From assembly GCA_009835985.1 (NCBI GenBank), contig VXWI01000006.1, forward strand, positions 1 to 34,400: a DNA stretch of 34,400 bases. Reading direction: 5' to 3'. The translations under genes and the position numbers were made by a program. Source of the DNA: Acidobacteriota bacterium (GTDB lineage Bacteria; Acidobacteriota; Vicinamibacteria; Marinacidobacterales; Marinacidobacteraceae). The notes under the pieces were generated by a model. The model was given only the letters and a program-made list of their open reading frames with translations, did no database searches and was not told where the DNA came from. Positions 15,269 through 23,596 of the stretch are shown here, piece by piece (within the stretch, counting starts at the first letter, position 1; every line of letters starts with the position of its first letter).

Positions 15269-17359
15269 TTACCGGGGTCCGGGTGAGACCCCGGCCCGCA
15301 GGGTCGCGAGCAGTTCCTGGACTTCCGGTTGCTCAGGGTTCAGGCGCAGGGACTGCTCCAGGTACTGGATCGCGCGGGCCGCGTCGCCGCCCGCGGCGAG
15401 CGACCAGGAGAGCGCGTTCAGGAGCGCCGGATCCGGCGCCCGGAGGGGCAGGGAACGCTCGTAGAGTTCCGCGGCCCGGGTGTGGTTGCCGGACTCGCGA
15501 TGAGCGTCCCCCAGCACCCGTAGCACCATCGCGTCCTCGGGCGCCTGGGCGAGGGCCGGCTCCAGGAGTCGCACCGCTGCGCGCGGATCGCCGTCGTCGA
15601 GCGCGAACCGTCCGAGCGCGAGGCGCACCCGGCCCAGATTCGGGTTCTGGGTCAGGGCGGTCTCGAGGTGCCGGCGCGCGGCATCATGGTCGCCTGCTCG
15701 GAGGGACTGCTCGCCGAGCGCGGCGGAGAGAGCTCCCGGGGTTCCACCGTCGAACGAATCGCTGAGACCCCAGGGGATCGCGACGCGGCGCCGCGGGTTC
15801 AGGTCGAACGTAACCGTCCGCTCGGTCTCCGCGCCGTGCACCGACAGGACATAGCGGCCGGATTCCCACGACTCGGTGTTTGCCGACCAGACGGCCAGCC
15901 CGTTCTCGACCGCAACTTCCTCTTCCTGGAGGGGCGTTCCCGCGGTCCCCGATTCGTCTGCAGCGCTCCAGGGAGTCACCCGGAAGGTGACCGCCTCCCG
16001 GCCGGTCGCCGAGGCGACCGCCCGGACTGGAATCCCGACCGCCACGACAGCACGGCCGTTCGGCAGAAGCTGGTTGCCGCCAGTGAGCCAGGCGCGCGGG
16101 TCCACGGGCTCGACCGGTACCGGCAGGGTGTGGAGCAACCACGGGCGCGAGAGGGTTGACGCGCCGGTGGGGACGCGCAACTCGTCCTCGAAGACGGTGT
16201 ATTCGGTCCGGGCGTCGTTCTTGAAGATCACGCGGAACCGGAAGTCTCCCGGGATCACCGGGAACATTCCCCGGTAGGTGAACGGTCGGGCGCCGACGTC
16301 CTGAAGCTGGCTTTCGGTCAGCCGCAGGAAGGGCGTGACGACAAAGTCGTGAACGACGTCGCCTTCCGGGGTTGAGACCTCACCCGTGACCTCGAACCGG
16401 GTGAAGTACTCGTTGCCGCCCTCTTCCTGGGCGAGCGTGAAGTGCTGCGGTTCGATCTCGATGGCGTAGTGCACGAACCAGGAGTCCGGCTCCCGGCCGG
16501 GAAGGACGCGAGCAACCCCCGCGCTCGGTACGAAGTTGAAGAGGTATTCGCTCTCCACGAGCCCCCGGCCCGCTTCCGCTCCCGTCACCCATCCGGTGTC
16601 CAGGCGTCGGTAAGGGGCGCGGTTGATGTCCTGGAGGAGAGTTTGCGTCTGGAGGATCTCCATGTCCGGCTGCAACAGGCTCGCGGCCACGCCCCGGTCC
16701 GCCCGCATCGTGATGGTCGCGTGGGCGAGCTGCGGCGAAATCTCCTGCAGGAACTCGTAGGCCTCCATCCGGGTATCCCCGGTGTTGAACGACTGGGCCG
16801 GCATCAGTTCCTCGGGCTGGTGGATCACGTGGTTGAACTGGATGAAGGGACCTGCGTAGTACTCGCGGAAGAACAGGACGTAGATCGGTGGCAGCAGGAG
16901 TTCGTCTCGTGCGAGATAGAACCAGAGTTCCGCCGGATAAAGCGCCGGCACTGCTGCAAACGTCTCCCGCTCGTCGGGTTCTCCGAGTTGGATGTAGATC
17001 CGCCCGCGGTCCGTCATCCAGCCGGGAACGGAGGTTTCGCGCCCGAGCATGGTGTTCGCGTACTCGATCCGCTCGTAGTGTTCGATCCGGAACTCGTTCT
17101 CGGGGGTCAGCGGTTCCGGGTCACGGCGCGACCAGAAGGCGGCGATGAACGACTCGCGCTCGGCTTCGGACTGGAGCTTTTCGAAGGCGTCCTTCTCGCG
17201 GTCGCTGATGATGTACACGGCGTCGTACTCGAGCCACCGCTTGTGTTCTTCGGAGAGCGGAAAGAGGTCCTGCGCGCCGGCGAAGCCGGGAACGGCGAGG
17301 ATGAGCGTTGCCAGCAGAGCGGCAAGCGGATCGGGCCGGACGGCGGGGACGGCGCTCAT
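15269..17359 (-). CDS. GWxTD-domain protein with C-terminal TPR repeats
   Basis: 696 aa, exported (hydrophobic signal residues 11-29, ending GFAGAQ). The GWxTD domain is defined by PGWMTDRGRIYIQLGEPDE, with GWMTD at 113-117. This domain is typical of Acidobacteriota, Bacteroidota and relatives and has no established activity. A long middle region (about 200-510) reads as beta-rich domains. The last 150 residues form TPR units (ALTQNPNLGRVRLALGRFAL; AQAPEDAMVLRVLGDAHRES; ALLNALSWSLAAGGDAARAI; LRLNPEQPEVQELLATL), implying protein-protein contacts. The ATG at 17359 has only a weak Shine-Dalgarno sequence. It is 66 bases downstream of the CinA-like gene on the same strand and may share its transcript. 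Confidence 0.9.
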   Translation of the reverse strand: MSAVPAVRPDPLAALLATLILAVPGFAGAQDLFPLSEEHKRWLEYDAVYIISDREKDAFEKLQSEAERESFIAAFWSRRDPEPLTPENEFRIEHYERIEYANTMLGRETSVPGWMTDRGRIYIQLGEPDERETFAAVPALYPAELWFYLARDELLLPPIYVLFFREYYAGPFIQFNHVIHQPEELMPAQSFNTGDTRMEAYEFLQEISPQLAHATITMRADRGVAASLLQPDMEILQTQTLLQDINRAPYRRLDTGWVTGAEAGRGLVESEYLFNFVPSAGVARVLPGREPDSWFVHYAIEIEPQHFTLAQEEGGNEYFTRFEVTGEVSTPEGDVVHDFVVTPFLRLTESQLQDVGARPFTYRGMFPVIPGDFRFRVIFKNDARTEYTVFEDELRVPTGASTLSRPWLLHTLPVPVEPVDPRAWLTGGNQLLPNGRAVVAVGIPVRAVASATGREAVTFRVTPWSAADESGTAGTPLQEEEVAVENGLAVWSANTESWESGRYVLSVHGAETERTVTFDLNPRRRVAIPWGLSDSFDGGTPGALSAALGEQSLRAGDHDAARRHLETALTQNPNLGRVRLALGRFALDDGDPRAAVRLLEPALAQAPEDAMVLRVLGDAHRESGNHTRAAELYERSLPLRAPDPALLNALSWSLAAGGDAARAIQYLEQSLRLNPEQPEVQELLATLRAGVSPGPR

Positions 17360-17425
17360 TGGTCCCGGTCATTCTGACCCGAAACGAGTGGGTAGCGCAC
17401 CTGAGAGGGAAGGTCAGCGCGCGTG

Positions 17426-18196
17426 CTACAACTCGGCGAGTCCCTTCCGGAGGACCGCGGCGGCGTTCGCTACCGCCTGTCCGTCATCGCCGTCGAGCGT
17501 GATCCGGGTGCCCGCCGCCACCGGGTAGGAGCCGATCTGGACCTCGGGGTAGGCCGTCACGATCCGGTCGAGCAGCGGGATCAGTTCCTCTTCGGGGCGG
17601 GGAACGAGTTCTTCATCGGCGAAGTACCGAGGCCCCTCCGGCAGGCACTCCTCCAGGATCTCCAGCTTGTGCTCGAAGACCGGGGGCAGGCCGGGGAGGA
17701 TCCAGACGTTCCGCATCACGACGACCGGCCAGGCGCCGCGCTGTCCGCCGCGCAGCTCGGCGCCCTCCGGAACGCGGGCGAGGTCCCGGTGGCTCGTCTC
17801 GAGGCCGCGCTGCCGAAGCGATTCGAGGAAGCGCGGGTGGTGGATCACCCCGGTCCCGAACGCGCGGGCAATGCCCTCCATGGTGACGTCGTCGTGGGTT
17901 GCGCCCACGCCGCCCGATGTGAACAGGAGGTCGTGGGACGCCGCAAGCTGGGCTGTCTCCGCGGCGATGACCTCCGGTTCGTCGGGGATGGTGACGACCC
18001 GGCGAAGCTCGAGTCCCTTCTTGCGGAGCAGCCGGGCCAGCAGGCCGGTGTTCGTGTCCGCGACCTTGCCCGAGAGGATCTCGTTGCCGATGACGAGGAA
18101 TGCGGCGGTGGCGCGCCGAGTTGGGCGCGCGTCGAGGCCTTCCGCCTCGCGCCGTTCGGTGGTGCCGGTCTGAGGACCGGCGTTCCCTTCCGGCAC
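17426..18196 (-). CDS. CinA N-terminal/molybdopterin-binding-fold protein
   Basis: 256 aa. The MoCF_biosynth fold is clear from about residue 32: AFLVIGNEILSGKVADTNT, then LLFTSGGVGATHDDVT (GGxGxTxDD motif) and WILPGLPPVFEHKLE. Stand-alone proteins of this type are annotated competence/damage-inducible protein A N-domain and relate to FLAD1-type FAD pyrophosphatase modules; the deamidase (CinA C-terminal) domain is absent. The start is GTG 18196; no other start lies close to the fold, so the first 30 residues (polar, Arg/Glu-rich) are non-conserved. They are encoded by copy B of the window's double-hairpin repeat, which has apparently become coding. It is ten bases downstream of the methyltransferase stop, hence probably co-transcribed. 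Confidence 0.87.
   Translation of the reverse strand: MPEGNAGPQTGTTERREAEGLDARPTRRATAAFLVIGNEILSGKVADTNTGLLARLLRKKGLELRRVVTIPDEPEVIAAETAQLAASHDLLFTSGGVGATHDDVTMEGIARAFGTGVIHHPRFLESLRQRGLETSHRDLARVPEGAELRGGQRGAWPVVVMRNVWILPGLPPVFEHKLEILEECLPEGPRYFADEELVPRPEEELIPLLDRIVTAYPEVQIGSYPVAAGTRITLDGDDGQAVANAAAVLRKGLAEL
18131..18187 (-). repeat. Double-hairpin element copy B, inside a coding 5' end
   Basis: Read on the minus strand it begins GGGAACGCCGGTC and forms GCCGGTC-CTCA-GACCGGC (18181-18164), then CGAGGC-GGAAG-GCCTCG (18149-18133). The first stem and its leader (GGGAACGCCGG) match the other copies; the second stem is shorter and further away. It lies within the first 22 codons of the CinA-like gene. 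Confidence 0.6.
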
Positions 18197-18206
18197 CCGG
18201 CCGCCG

Positions 18207-18992
18207 TCAGGGCTCGCTGACGAGGTAGGCGATCCAGGTCTCGTCGGCGGAGCCTTCGGTGACTTCTTCGAACTCGCCGTTCCCGTCGCCGTTCTCGTCG
18301 GCCCCTTCCCAGAGCACGACCGTCCGCGAGTACCCGGCTTCTTCGAGCAGTTCGCGCAACTCGGGAAGCGACCAGAAGCGCCACTGGTAGCGGAAGGCGT
18401 TCCTCAGCCGGCTGCCGTCCGGGAACTCGTAGTGGATCGCGCAGTGCATGCGTCCGCTGACGGGGTCGAACGCGACCTGGTCCCAAATGAAATCGAACCC
18501 GTCCTCCTCGCGCGCGTACTCCTTCTCCTCGTGGCAGTCGGAGCCGCCGTAGGCGTCGATGAAGAAAAGCCCGTCGGGGTTGAGGGAGCGGCGGACGCGC
18601 TCGAAGTAATCGCGCATCAGGTCCCGGGTCTCGAAGATCCAGTAGCTGAAGTTCATTGCCGCGACCAGATCCACCCTGGGCTCATCGATCTCCAGCACGT
18701 CGCTCTCGACCAGCTCGATCCGGCCCTGCTCTCCCCGGCTCAGGCGGGCGATGTTGTGTTCGAGTCCCCAGGCGAGCGGGTCCGGATCGAGATCCACGCC
18801 GATCGCGCGGCTCTCGGGATGGCGGGCGACGAACTCGCAGGAGAGGGCGGCGGTGCCGCAGAAGTCCTCGCGCAGGGAGCGCGCCCGCCGCGCCCGGCGT
18901 CGCTGGAACTCGTCGTCCAGGAAAGCGGCGTCGGCCGGAGCGTCCTGGACGGAGTTCTGGTAGAGCTGGTAGCGGTCCGCCTGGTCGGCCAT
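18207..18992 (-). CDS. SAM-dependent class I methyltransferase
   Basis: 261 aa from the ATG at 18992 (MADQADRYQLYQNSVQ); an in-frame ATG at 19022 would add ten basic residues but lacks a Shine-Dalgarno sequence. Motif I is degenerate (LREDFCGTAALSCEF, where DFCGTG-type sequence replaces the usual GxGxG), followed by the acidic end of beta2 (AIGVDLDPDPLAWG), beta3 (VESDVLEI), beta4 (VDLVAAMNFSYWIF) and a post-motif LNPDGLFFIDAYGG. This N-terminal DFCGTA signature marks a distinct subgroup of small-molecule-type methyltransferases of unknown substrate. It is upstream of and close to the CinA-like gene. Confidence 0.88.
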   Translation of the reverse strand: MADQADRYQLYQNSVQDAPADAAFLDDEFQRRRARRARSLREDFCGTAALSCEFVARHPESRAIGVDLDPDPLAWGLEHNIARLSRGEQGRIELVESDVLEIDEPRVDLVAAMNFSYWIFETRDLMRDYFERVRRSLNPDGLFFIDAYGGSDCHEEKEYAREEDGFDFIWDQVAFDPVSGRMHCAIHYEFPDGSRLRNAFRYQWRFWSLPELRELLEEAGYSRTVVLWEGADENGDGNGEFEEVTEGSADETWIAYLVSEP

Positions 18993-19077
18993 GGACGGAC
19001 GCCGCCTTCTGCCCCGGCTCATGAAAACGAAGGTGGCGACGCTGGATACGGCATCGTCGGAGGGACTTCCCCCTCTC

Positions 19078-19500
19078 TCAGTGCAGCGTGACCGGTTCGC
19101 TCAGCGTGAACTGCGCGATCTCGACCTTGAAGCGCTGCCCGCCCGGAATCTCCATCAGGTAGGACCCCCGCATCGAACCGAAAGGGGCCCGCAGCGGACA
19201 CCACGAGGAGTAGTGAAAGGACTCGCCCGGGACCAGATAGGGACGGGCGCCGACCACTCCGGGACCGCGGACCTCCTCGACCCGGCCCTCGCCGTGTTCG
19301 ATGACCCAGTGCCGGCTCAGCAACTGCACCAGTTCCTCGGACTCGTTGGTGATGGCGATGTCGTACTGGAAGAGCCAGGCCGGGTCCGGCTCGGGGCGCC
19401 GGTCCGCGAAACGCGCCTCCACGTCCACCCGGATTCCCCGGGTGGTCGCGGAAGAAGTGAAGACCTTCTGGCGCACGGATTTGATCGTAGCACGCGCCAA
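19078..19500 (-). CDS. apaG: ApaG (Co2+/Mg2+ efflux-associated, DUF525)
   Basis: 140 aa, the usual ApaG length. The fibronectin-III-like DUF525 core is clear: TTRGIRVDVEARF, FQYDIAITNES, SRHWVIEHGEG, then GPGVVGARPYLVPGESFHYS, WCPLRAPFGSMRGSYLM. ApaG proteins are linked to Co2+ resistance and Ap4A-related phenotypes, and the fold recurs in F-box proteins; the molecular role is not settled. The start is uncertain: TTG at 19500 and GTG at 19476 are both in frame and neither has a strong Shine-Dalgarno sequence. With the TTG, only 21 bases separate it from the divergent phosphodiesterase start. It is about 85 bases upstream of the methyltransferase on the same strand. Confidence 0.93.
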   Translation of the reverse strand: MARATIKSVRQKVFTSSATTRGIRVDVEARFADRRPEPDPAWLFQYDIAITNESEELVQLLSRHWVIEHGEGRVEEVRGPGVVGARPYLVPGESFHYSSWCPLRAPFGSMRGSYLMEIPGGQRFKVEIAQFTLSEPVTLH

Positions 19501-19521
19501 CTTGCCGCTAGGGTTCGCCGG

Positions 19522-21507
19522 GTGAGGACTCTTTCGGGCTGGATGCGGCTGGTCGCGGCGCTCCTCCTGGCCTCCTCGACGGTTGCCGCGGCCGCACCGG
19601 AACCACGTCTGCTCGTGCTCGCCGTGGACGGCGCCGGCTACGAGCTGGTACAGGGATTCCTGCGGGACGGCGTACTGCCCAACCTCGCCCGGCTACGCGA
19701 CGAAGGGGCTTTCTCGGACGGGATGGTCACGGCGTTCCCGTCCAAGACCGCTCCCTCCTTCGCCATGATCTGGACGGGGCTTCCGGGACGGGAGACCGGA
19801 ATCACCGGCAATTCGGTCCTCGCGCTGCCGGCCGATTCCCACACCCTGCTGGACACGCGGGACGGATTCTCCGCGACGCTGCTCCGGAACGATCCGCTCT
19901 GGACGCGCGTGGCCCGTGCCGGCCGGCGGGCCGTTGCGCTCCACACGACCCACACCTGGCCGCTCGATGCGGCGCTCGGCCGGCTCGGCCCGGAGCAGCG
20001 CGGAGAGCTCTACATTCTCACCGGCTACGGGGACCTGCGTCTGCCCCCGGCGACTCTGAACGAGGTCCGGAATCCGCTGCTCGCCGCGCCCCCGGCGCCC
20101 CTCGCTGCGGAGCGCGTTTCTCCGCGGGTTGGCGGAAGCCCGGGGTTCTTCCGTTTCGACGTGGGAGGGGCAGGCTTCCTCGGGGTGTTCCTCGACGATC
20201 CCCTGAATCCGGAGAGTGGCTGGGACACCTTTGGAGTGCTGGAGGACCCCGGTGAGCACCATCCGGAACCGGACGCTCCCATCTGGCTGGCGCGCGTGGA
20301 GATCGGGGCGGAGGCGGAGTTCTCCGGACCGATCAGTGCCGAAGCGGAGGGCCGACGGGTGGAGTTCCGGGTGCGGGCGTTCGCGGCGGCGGCGCCGGGC
20401 GCCGGGTCACCGGCGCGTTATCTCGTCTTCCGCGGCGGCGCGAGCGAAATGGGGGTGCATCCGGAGGCGTTCTGGACCGACCGGCTGGGCGCGCCCGAAT
20501 GGCCGCGTACCGTCGGCGCTCAGGAGTACGCGTCGGGGCGCCTCGGCCGGATCCGGGCCGAAGGCGGTGAAGGGGTCGCCGAGTCGCGGCTGCTCGAGAT
20601 CGCCGGTGCGGCGGCGGACTCCGCCCTCGCCCACCTCGACGCCGCGGTTGCGGTCCCGGACTGGAGTCTCATTGCCCTCTATCTGCCGATGGCCGACGAG
20701 ATGGGTCACCTGCTCTACGGGCGGCTCGACGAGCGGCTCCCCACGCATCTCCCCCCGCTGGCCGAATCGCTCCGGCCGGTTCTCGCCGGAGCGTTCGCCG
20801 ACGTGGACCGGGTCCTGGGGCGATTGTTCGCGTTGGCCGAGGCGTCGGGGGCCCATCTCCTGGTGCTGAGCGATCACGGGATGTCCGGCACCGATCGGCT
20901 CCTGCACCTCAACGTGGCGCTCGAGCGGGCCGGGCTCCTGGCCTTCGGCGCCGACGGGACGGTGGACCTCTCCCGCACGAAGGCGATGCTCCTGACCACC
21001 GCCGACGGCAGCGTGGCGATCAACCGCGCGTCGCGGCCCGGGGGGACCGTGCCCCCGGATGAGGAAGCGGGGGTGCTCGCGGCGGTCCGCGCGGCCCTGC
21101 TCGCGATTCGCGCGGGCGATGAGCCAGTGGTCACCGGATTCCTCGAGCCGGTCACCCGGGGCCGCGTGCAGCCCGGAGGCGCCACCACGGGGGACCTGTT
21201 TCCGCTGCTGCGGCCGGGCTTCCTGACCTCGGCCCGACCCGCGGAGGACATCGTGATGCCGGTCCGCCCGGCGGGAAACCACGGCTTCGCGCCGACGCGC
21301 CGCGACATGCTTGCGGTGGTGGCCGCTTGGGGGCCGCGGATTCCGGCGGGGTCGGAATGGCCGCGGGCCAGCGCTCTCGATGTGGTGCCGACCGCGCTCG
21401 ACCTGCTCGGGCTGCCGGCGGATCCGGCGCTACCGGGCCGCTCGCTGCTGGGTGGGGCGCCCCTGGTCCGTCCGACCGGGGGAACCGCGTCGGGCCAGCA
21501 GCGTTAA
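19522..21507 (+). CDS. Exported type I phosphodiesterase/nucleotide pyrophosphatase-like protein
   Basis: 661 aa from GTG 19522, with a Sec signal (WMRLVAALLLASSTVAAAAP). Alkaline-phosphatase-superfamily residues appear in order: D36 in LAVDGAG, the nucleophile region FPSKTAPSF (Thr76), DEMGHLLYG (metal Asp/His), LSDHGM (Asp-His pair), and NHGFAPTRRDM (His). The order and the FPTKT-like nucleophile match PF01663 phosphodiesterases, which cleave phosphodiester or pyrophosphate bonds of nucleotides or lipids. An insertion of about 250 residues (roughly 170-420) separates the nucleophile from the second metal half, larger than in compact members. An ATG at 19543 is an alternative start. It is probably the first gene of a run with the adaptor gene, 22 bases downstream. 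Confidence 0.87.
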   Translation: MRTLSGWMRLVAALLLASSTVAAAAPEPRLLVLAVDGAGYELVQGFLRDGVLPNLARLRDEGAFSDGMVTAFPSKTAPSFAMIWTGLPGRETGITGNSVLALPADSHTLLDTRDGFSATLLRNDPLWTRVARAGRRAVALHTTHTWPLDAALGRLGPEQRGELYILTGYGDLRLPPATLNEVRNPLLAAPPAPLAAERVSPRVGGSPGFFRFDVGGAGFLGVFLDDPLNPESGWDTFGVLEDPGEHHPEPDAPIWLARVEIGAEAEFSGPISAEAEGRRVEFRVRAFAAAAPGAGSPARYLVFRGGASEMGVHPEAFWTDRLGAPEWPRTVGAQEYASGRLGRIRAEGGEGVAESRLLEIAGAAADSALAHLDAAVAVPDWSLIALYLPMADEMGHLLYGRLDERLPTHLPPLAESLRPVLAGAFADVDRVLGRLFALAEASGAHLLVLSDHGMSGTDRLLHLNVALERAGLLAFGADGTVDLSRTKAMLLTTADGSVAINRASRPGGTVPPDEEAGVLAAVRAALLAIRAGDEPVVTGFLEPVTRGRVQPGGATTGDLFPLLRPGFLTSARPAEDIVMPVRPAGNHGFAPTRRDMLAVVAAWGPRIPAGSEWPRASALDVVPTALDLLGLPADPALPGRSLLGGAPLVRPTGGTASGQQR

Positions 21508-21529
21508 TTGCGGGGAAAGCAAACTCGGG

Positions 21530-22780
21530 ATGGACATCGCCCGCGCAGGAATCGCCGAAGGCCGCCGCCGGCGCCTCGTTCTGGTGGCGCTCGGTGGTGG
21601 CGGGCTGGTGGCGCTCGTGCTCTTCGCCCTCCGCCTGGCGCCCGCCGCGCCCAGCGTGGACCGCGGCACGGTGTTCGTGGACACCGTGCGGCGTGGGCAG
21701 ATGCTGTTGAGCGTGCGGGGGCCCGGCACGCTGGTGCCGGTGGAGGTCAGGCGGGTCGCGGCAGGCAGCTCCGGGAGAGTCGCCGCGGTGCATGCGCTCC
21801 CCGGGGTCCGGGTCGAGCCCGACACGGCGATCCTCACGCTCGAGAACCCCAGCCTCGTCCAGGAGTTGACGGCGGCGGAGCTCGAACTCGCGGCTGCCGA
21901 GGCGGATCTTGACGACCGCCGCGTCCGGTTGCGCCGCCAGGTGCTGAATCAGCGGTCGGTGCTCGCTTCGGTGGAGGCGGAAGCCCGCCAGGCGGCCCTC
22001 GACGCGGAGGCGGACGCCCAGATCTACGCCGAGGGGATCATCGGCAGGATCACCCTGGAAGACAGCCAGGGCGCCGCCAGCGAACTCGAGACCCGAGCCC
22101 GGCACGAAGTGGAACGGCTGCGGCTCGCCGAAACGGTGGCGGCCGCGGAACTCGCGGCGGAAGAGGCCCGGGTCGCGCGGCTCCGGGCAGTCGCCGATCT
22201 GAAGCGCGAACTCGTGTCGCGGCTCGAGGTGCGCGCCGGAATTGCGGGCGTTCTCGAAGAGGTGTCCGCAGAGGCCGGCCAGCAGGTTGCGGAAGGTGAC
22301 AACCTGGCCCGGGTCGCCGAACCGGCTCGCCTGAAGGCGGAGCTGCGGATTGCCGAGGTCCAGGCGAAGGACGTCGAGGTCGGGCAGTCGGCCACCGTGG
22401 ACACCCGGAACGGCATCGTGCCCGGACGTGTCGTCCGCGTGGAGCCGGCGGTCCGCGACGGCACCGTGACGGTGGACGTTGCCTTCACCGGGGATCTGCC
22501 GCGGGGCGCCCGCAGCGAACTGTCGGTGGACGGCCTCGTGGAGATCGAGCGTCTCGACGACGTGCTGCACATGGGTCGTCCGGCCTTCGGCCAGGAAGGG
22601 GACGAGGTGGATCTCTTCCGCCTGAGCGGAGGAGGCGACCACGCGGTCCGGGTGCGGGTGCGGCTCGGCAAGGCCTCGGTGAACACCGTGGAGATCCGCG
22701 AGGGCCTGGCCGAGGGCGACACCGTGATCCTCTCCGACCCATCGGCCTGGGCGGGGCACGACCGGATCCGTTTGCGATGA
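21530..22780 (+). CDS. HlyD/MacA-type periplasmic adaptor (membrane fusion protein)
   Basis: 416 aa. There is one N-terminal membrane anchor (about residues 16-36). A split lipoyl-like domain (RGPGTLVPVEVRRVAAGSSG, and later VRAGIAGVLEEVSAEAGQQV) flanks a long Ala/Glu/Arg-rich coiled-coil hairpin (about 115-230). Beta-barrel and membrane-proximal domains follow (AELRIAEVQAKDVEVGQSA; ...VNTVEIREGLAEGDTVILS). This is the order expected of MacA/HlyD adaptors, which link an inner-membrane pump to an outer-membrane channel or act in lipoprotein/peptide export. The ATG at 21530 is preceded by a weak GGGG-AAAG stretch. The ATPase 75 bases downstream is the likely partner; the permease is not local. 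Confidence 0.9.
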   Translation: MDIARAGIAEGRRRRLVLVALGGGGLVALVLFALRLAPAAPSVDRGTVFVDTVRRGQMLLSVRGPGTLVPVEVRRVAAGSSGRVAAVHALPGVRVEPDTAILTLENPSLVQELTAAELELAAAEADLDDRRVRLRRQVLNQRSVLASVEAEARQAALDAEADAQIYAEGIIGRITLEDSQGAASELETRARHEVERLRLAETVAAAELAAEEARVARLRAVADLKRELVSRLEVRAGIAGVLEEVSAEAGQQVAEGDNLARVAEPARLKAELRIAEVQAKDVEVGQSATVDTRNGIVPGRVVRVEPAVRDGTVTVDVAFTGDLPRGARSELSVDGLVEIERLDDVLHMGRPAFGQEGDEVDLFRLSGGGDHAVRVRVRLGKASVNTVEIREGLAEGDTVILSDPSAWAGHDRIRLR

Positions 22781-22855
22781 TGGCCGGGTTCAACGCAGGA
22801 ATCGGGAACCCGGCGAGATAGGAAGATTCAACCCAGAGTTCTGAAAGGAGCACCC

Positions 22856-23539
22856 GTGTCCGACCCCGTCATCCAGTTGAGCGGCATCAGCAAGATCTTC
22901 TACACCGACGAAGTGGAAACCCACGCCCTCTCCGAAGTGAGCCTCCGTTTCGACGCGGGCGACTACGTGGCGATCGCGGGCCCGTCCGGGTGCGGCAAGT
23001 CGACGCTGCTCTCGATCCTGGGTCTCCTCGACACGCCGAACGCCGGCCAGTACCTGCTCGGCGGGCGTTCGGTCGCGAATCTGGGCCTGACCGAACGCGC
23101 GCGGATCCGCAACCGGGAGGTCGGGTTCATCTTCCAGGCGTTCAACCTGATCGGAGACCTGACCGTCTACGAGAACGTGGAACTGCCGCTCGTGTACCGG
23201 GGAACCCCGGGCGCCGAGCGGAAACGCCGGACCCTCGAGGCCCTCGAACGCGTGGGGATGTCCCACCGCCGCAAGCACTTCCCTTCACAGCTCTCCGGAG
23301 GGCAGCAGCAGCGGGTGGCGGTGGCCCGGGCCGTCGTGGGCGAACCCTCGATCCTGCTCGCCGACGAACCGACGGGCAACCTCGATTCGAAGAACGGCAC
23401 CGAGGTGATGGATCTGCTGGATGCGCTCCACCAGGGAGGGGCGACCATCTGCATGGTCACCCACGACCCGCGCTACGCCGACCGCGCCGGGCGCTCCATC
23501 CACCTCTTCGACGGCCGCATCGTTCCGGATCCGGCGTAG
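22856..23539 (+). CDS. ABC transporter ATP-binding protein, MacB/LolD/FtsE type
   Basis: 227 aa, a complete single nucleotide-binding domain: Walker A GPSGCGKST (42-50), Q-loop at Gln93 in FIFQAFNLI, signature LSGGQQQR (145-152), Walker B ILLADEPTGNLD (165-176) and switch His in MVTHDPRYA. The EPTGNLD and FQAFNLI sequences point to the MacB/LolD/FtsE (type VII) group, which couple to FtsX-like permeases and, for MacB, to a MacA adaptor such as the gene just upstream. The start is GTG 22856 with AAAGGAG five bases before it. No FtsX-like permease gene follows; the next gene is an unrelated ligase-like enzyme, so the system must borrow a distant permease. Confidence 0.95.
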   Translation: MSDPVIQLSGISKIFYTDEVETHALSEVSLRFDAGDYVAIAGPSGCGKSTLLSILGLLDTPNAGQYLLGGRSVANLGLTERARIRNREVGFIFQAFNLIGDLTVYENVELPLVYRGTPGAERKRRTLEALERVGMSHRRKHFPSQLSGGQQQRVAVARAVVGEPSILLADEPTGNLDSKNGTEVMDLLDALHQGGATICMVTHDPRYADRAGRSIHLFDGRIVPDPA

Positions 23540-23596
23540 CCCCCGCGGGGCGCTTCCCGACGCTCGCCGGCCCGGGCCCGTAGAATTCCGGACCTA

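Noticed and set aside
15100..15765. 221-codon plus-strand frame starting in the receptor upstream region
   Set aside because: Its first part crosses AT-rich intergenic DNA and the rest is antisense to the GWxTD/TPR gene; no conserved pattern.
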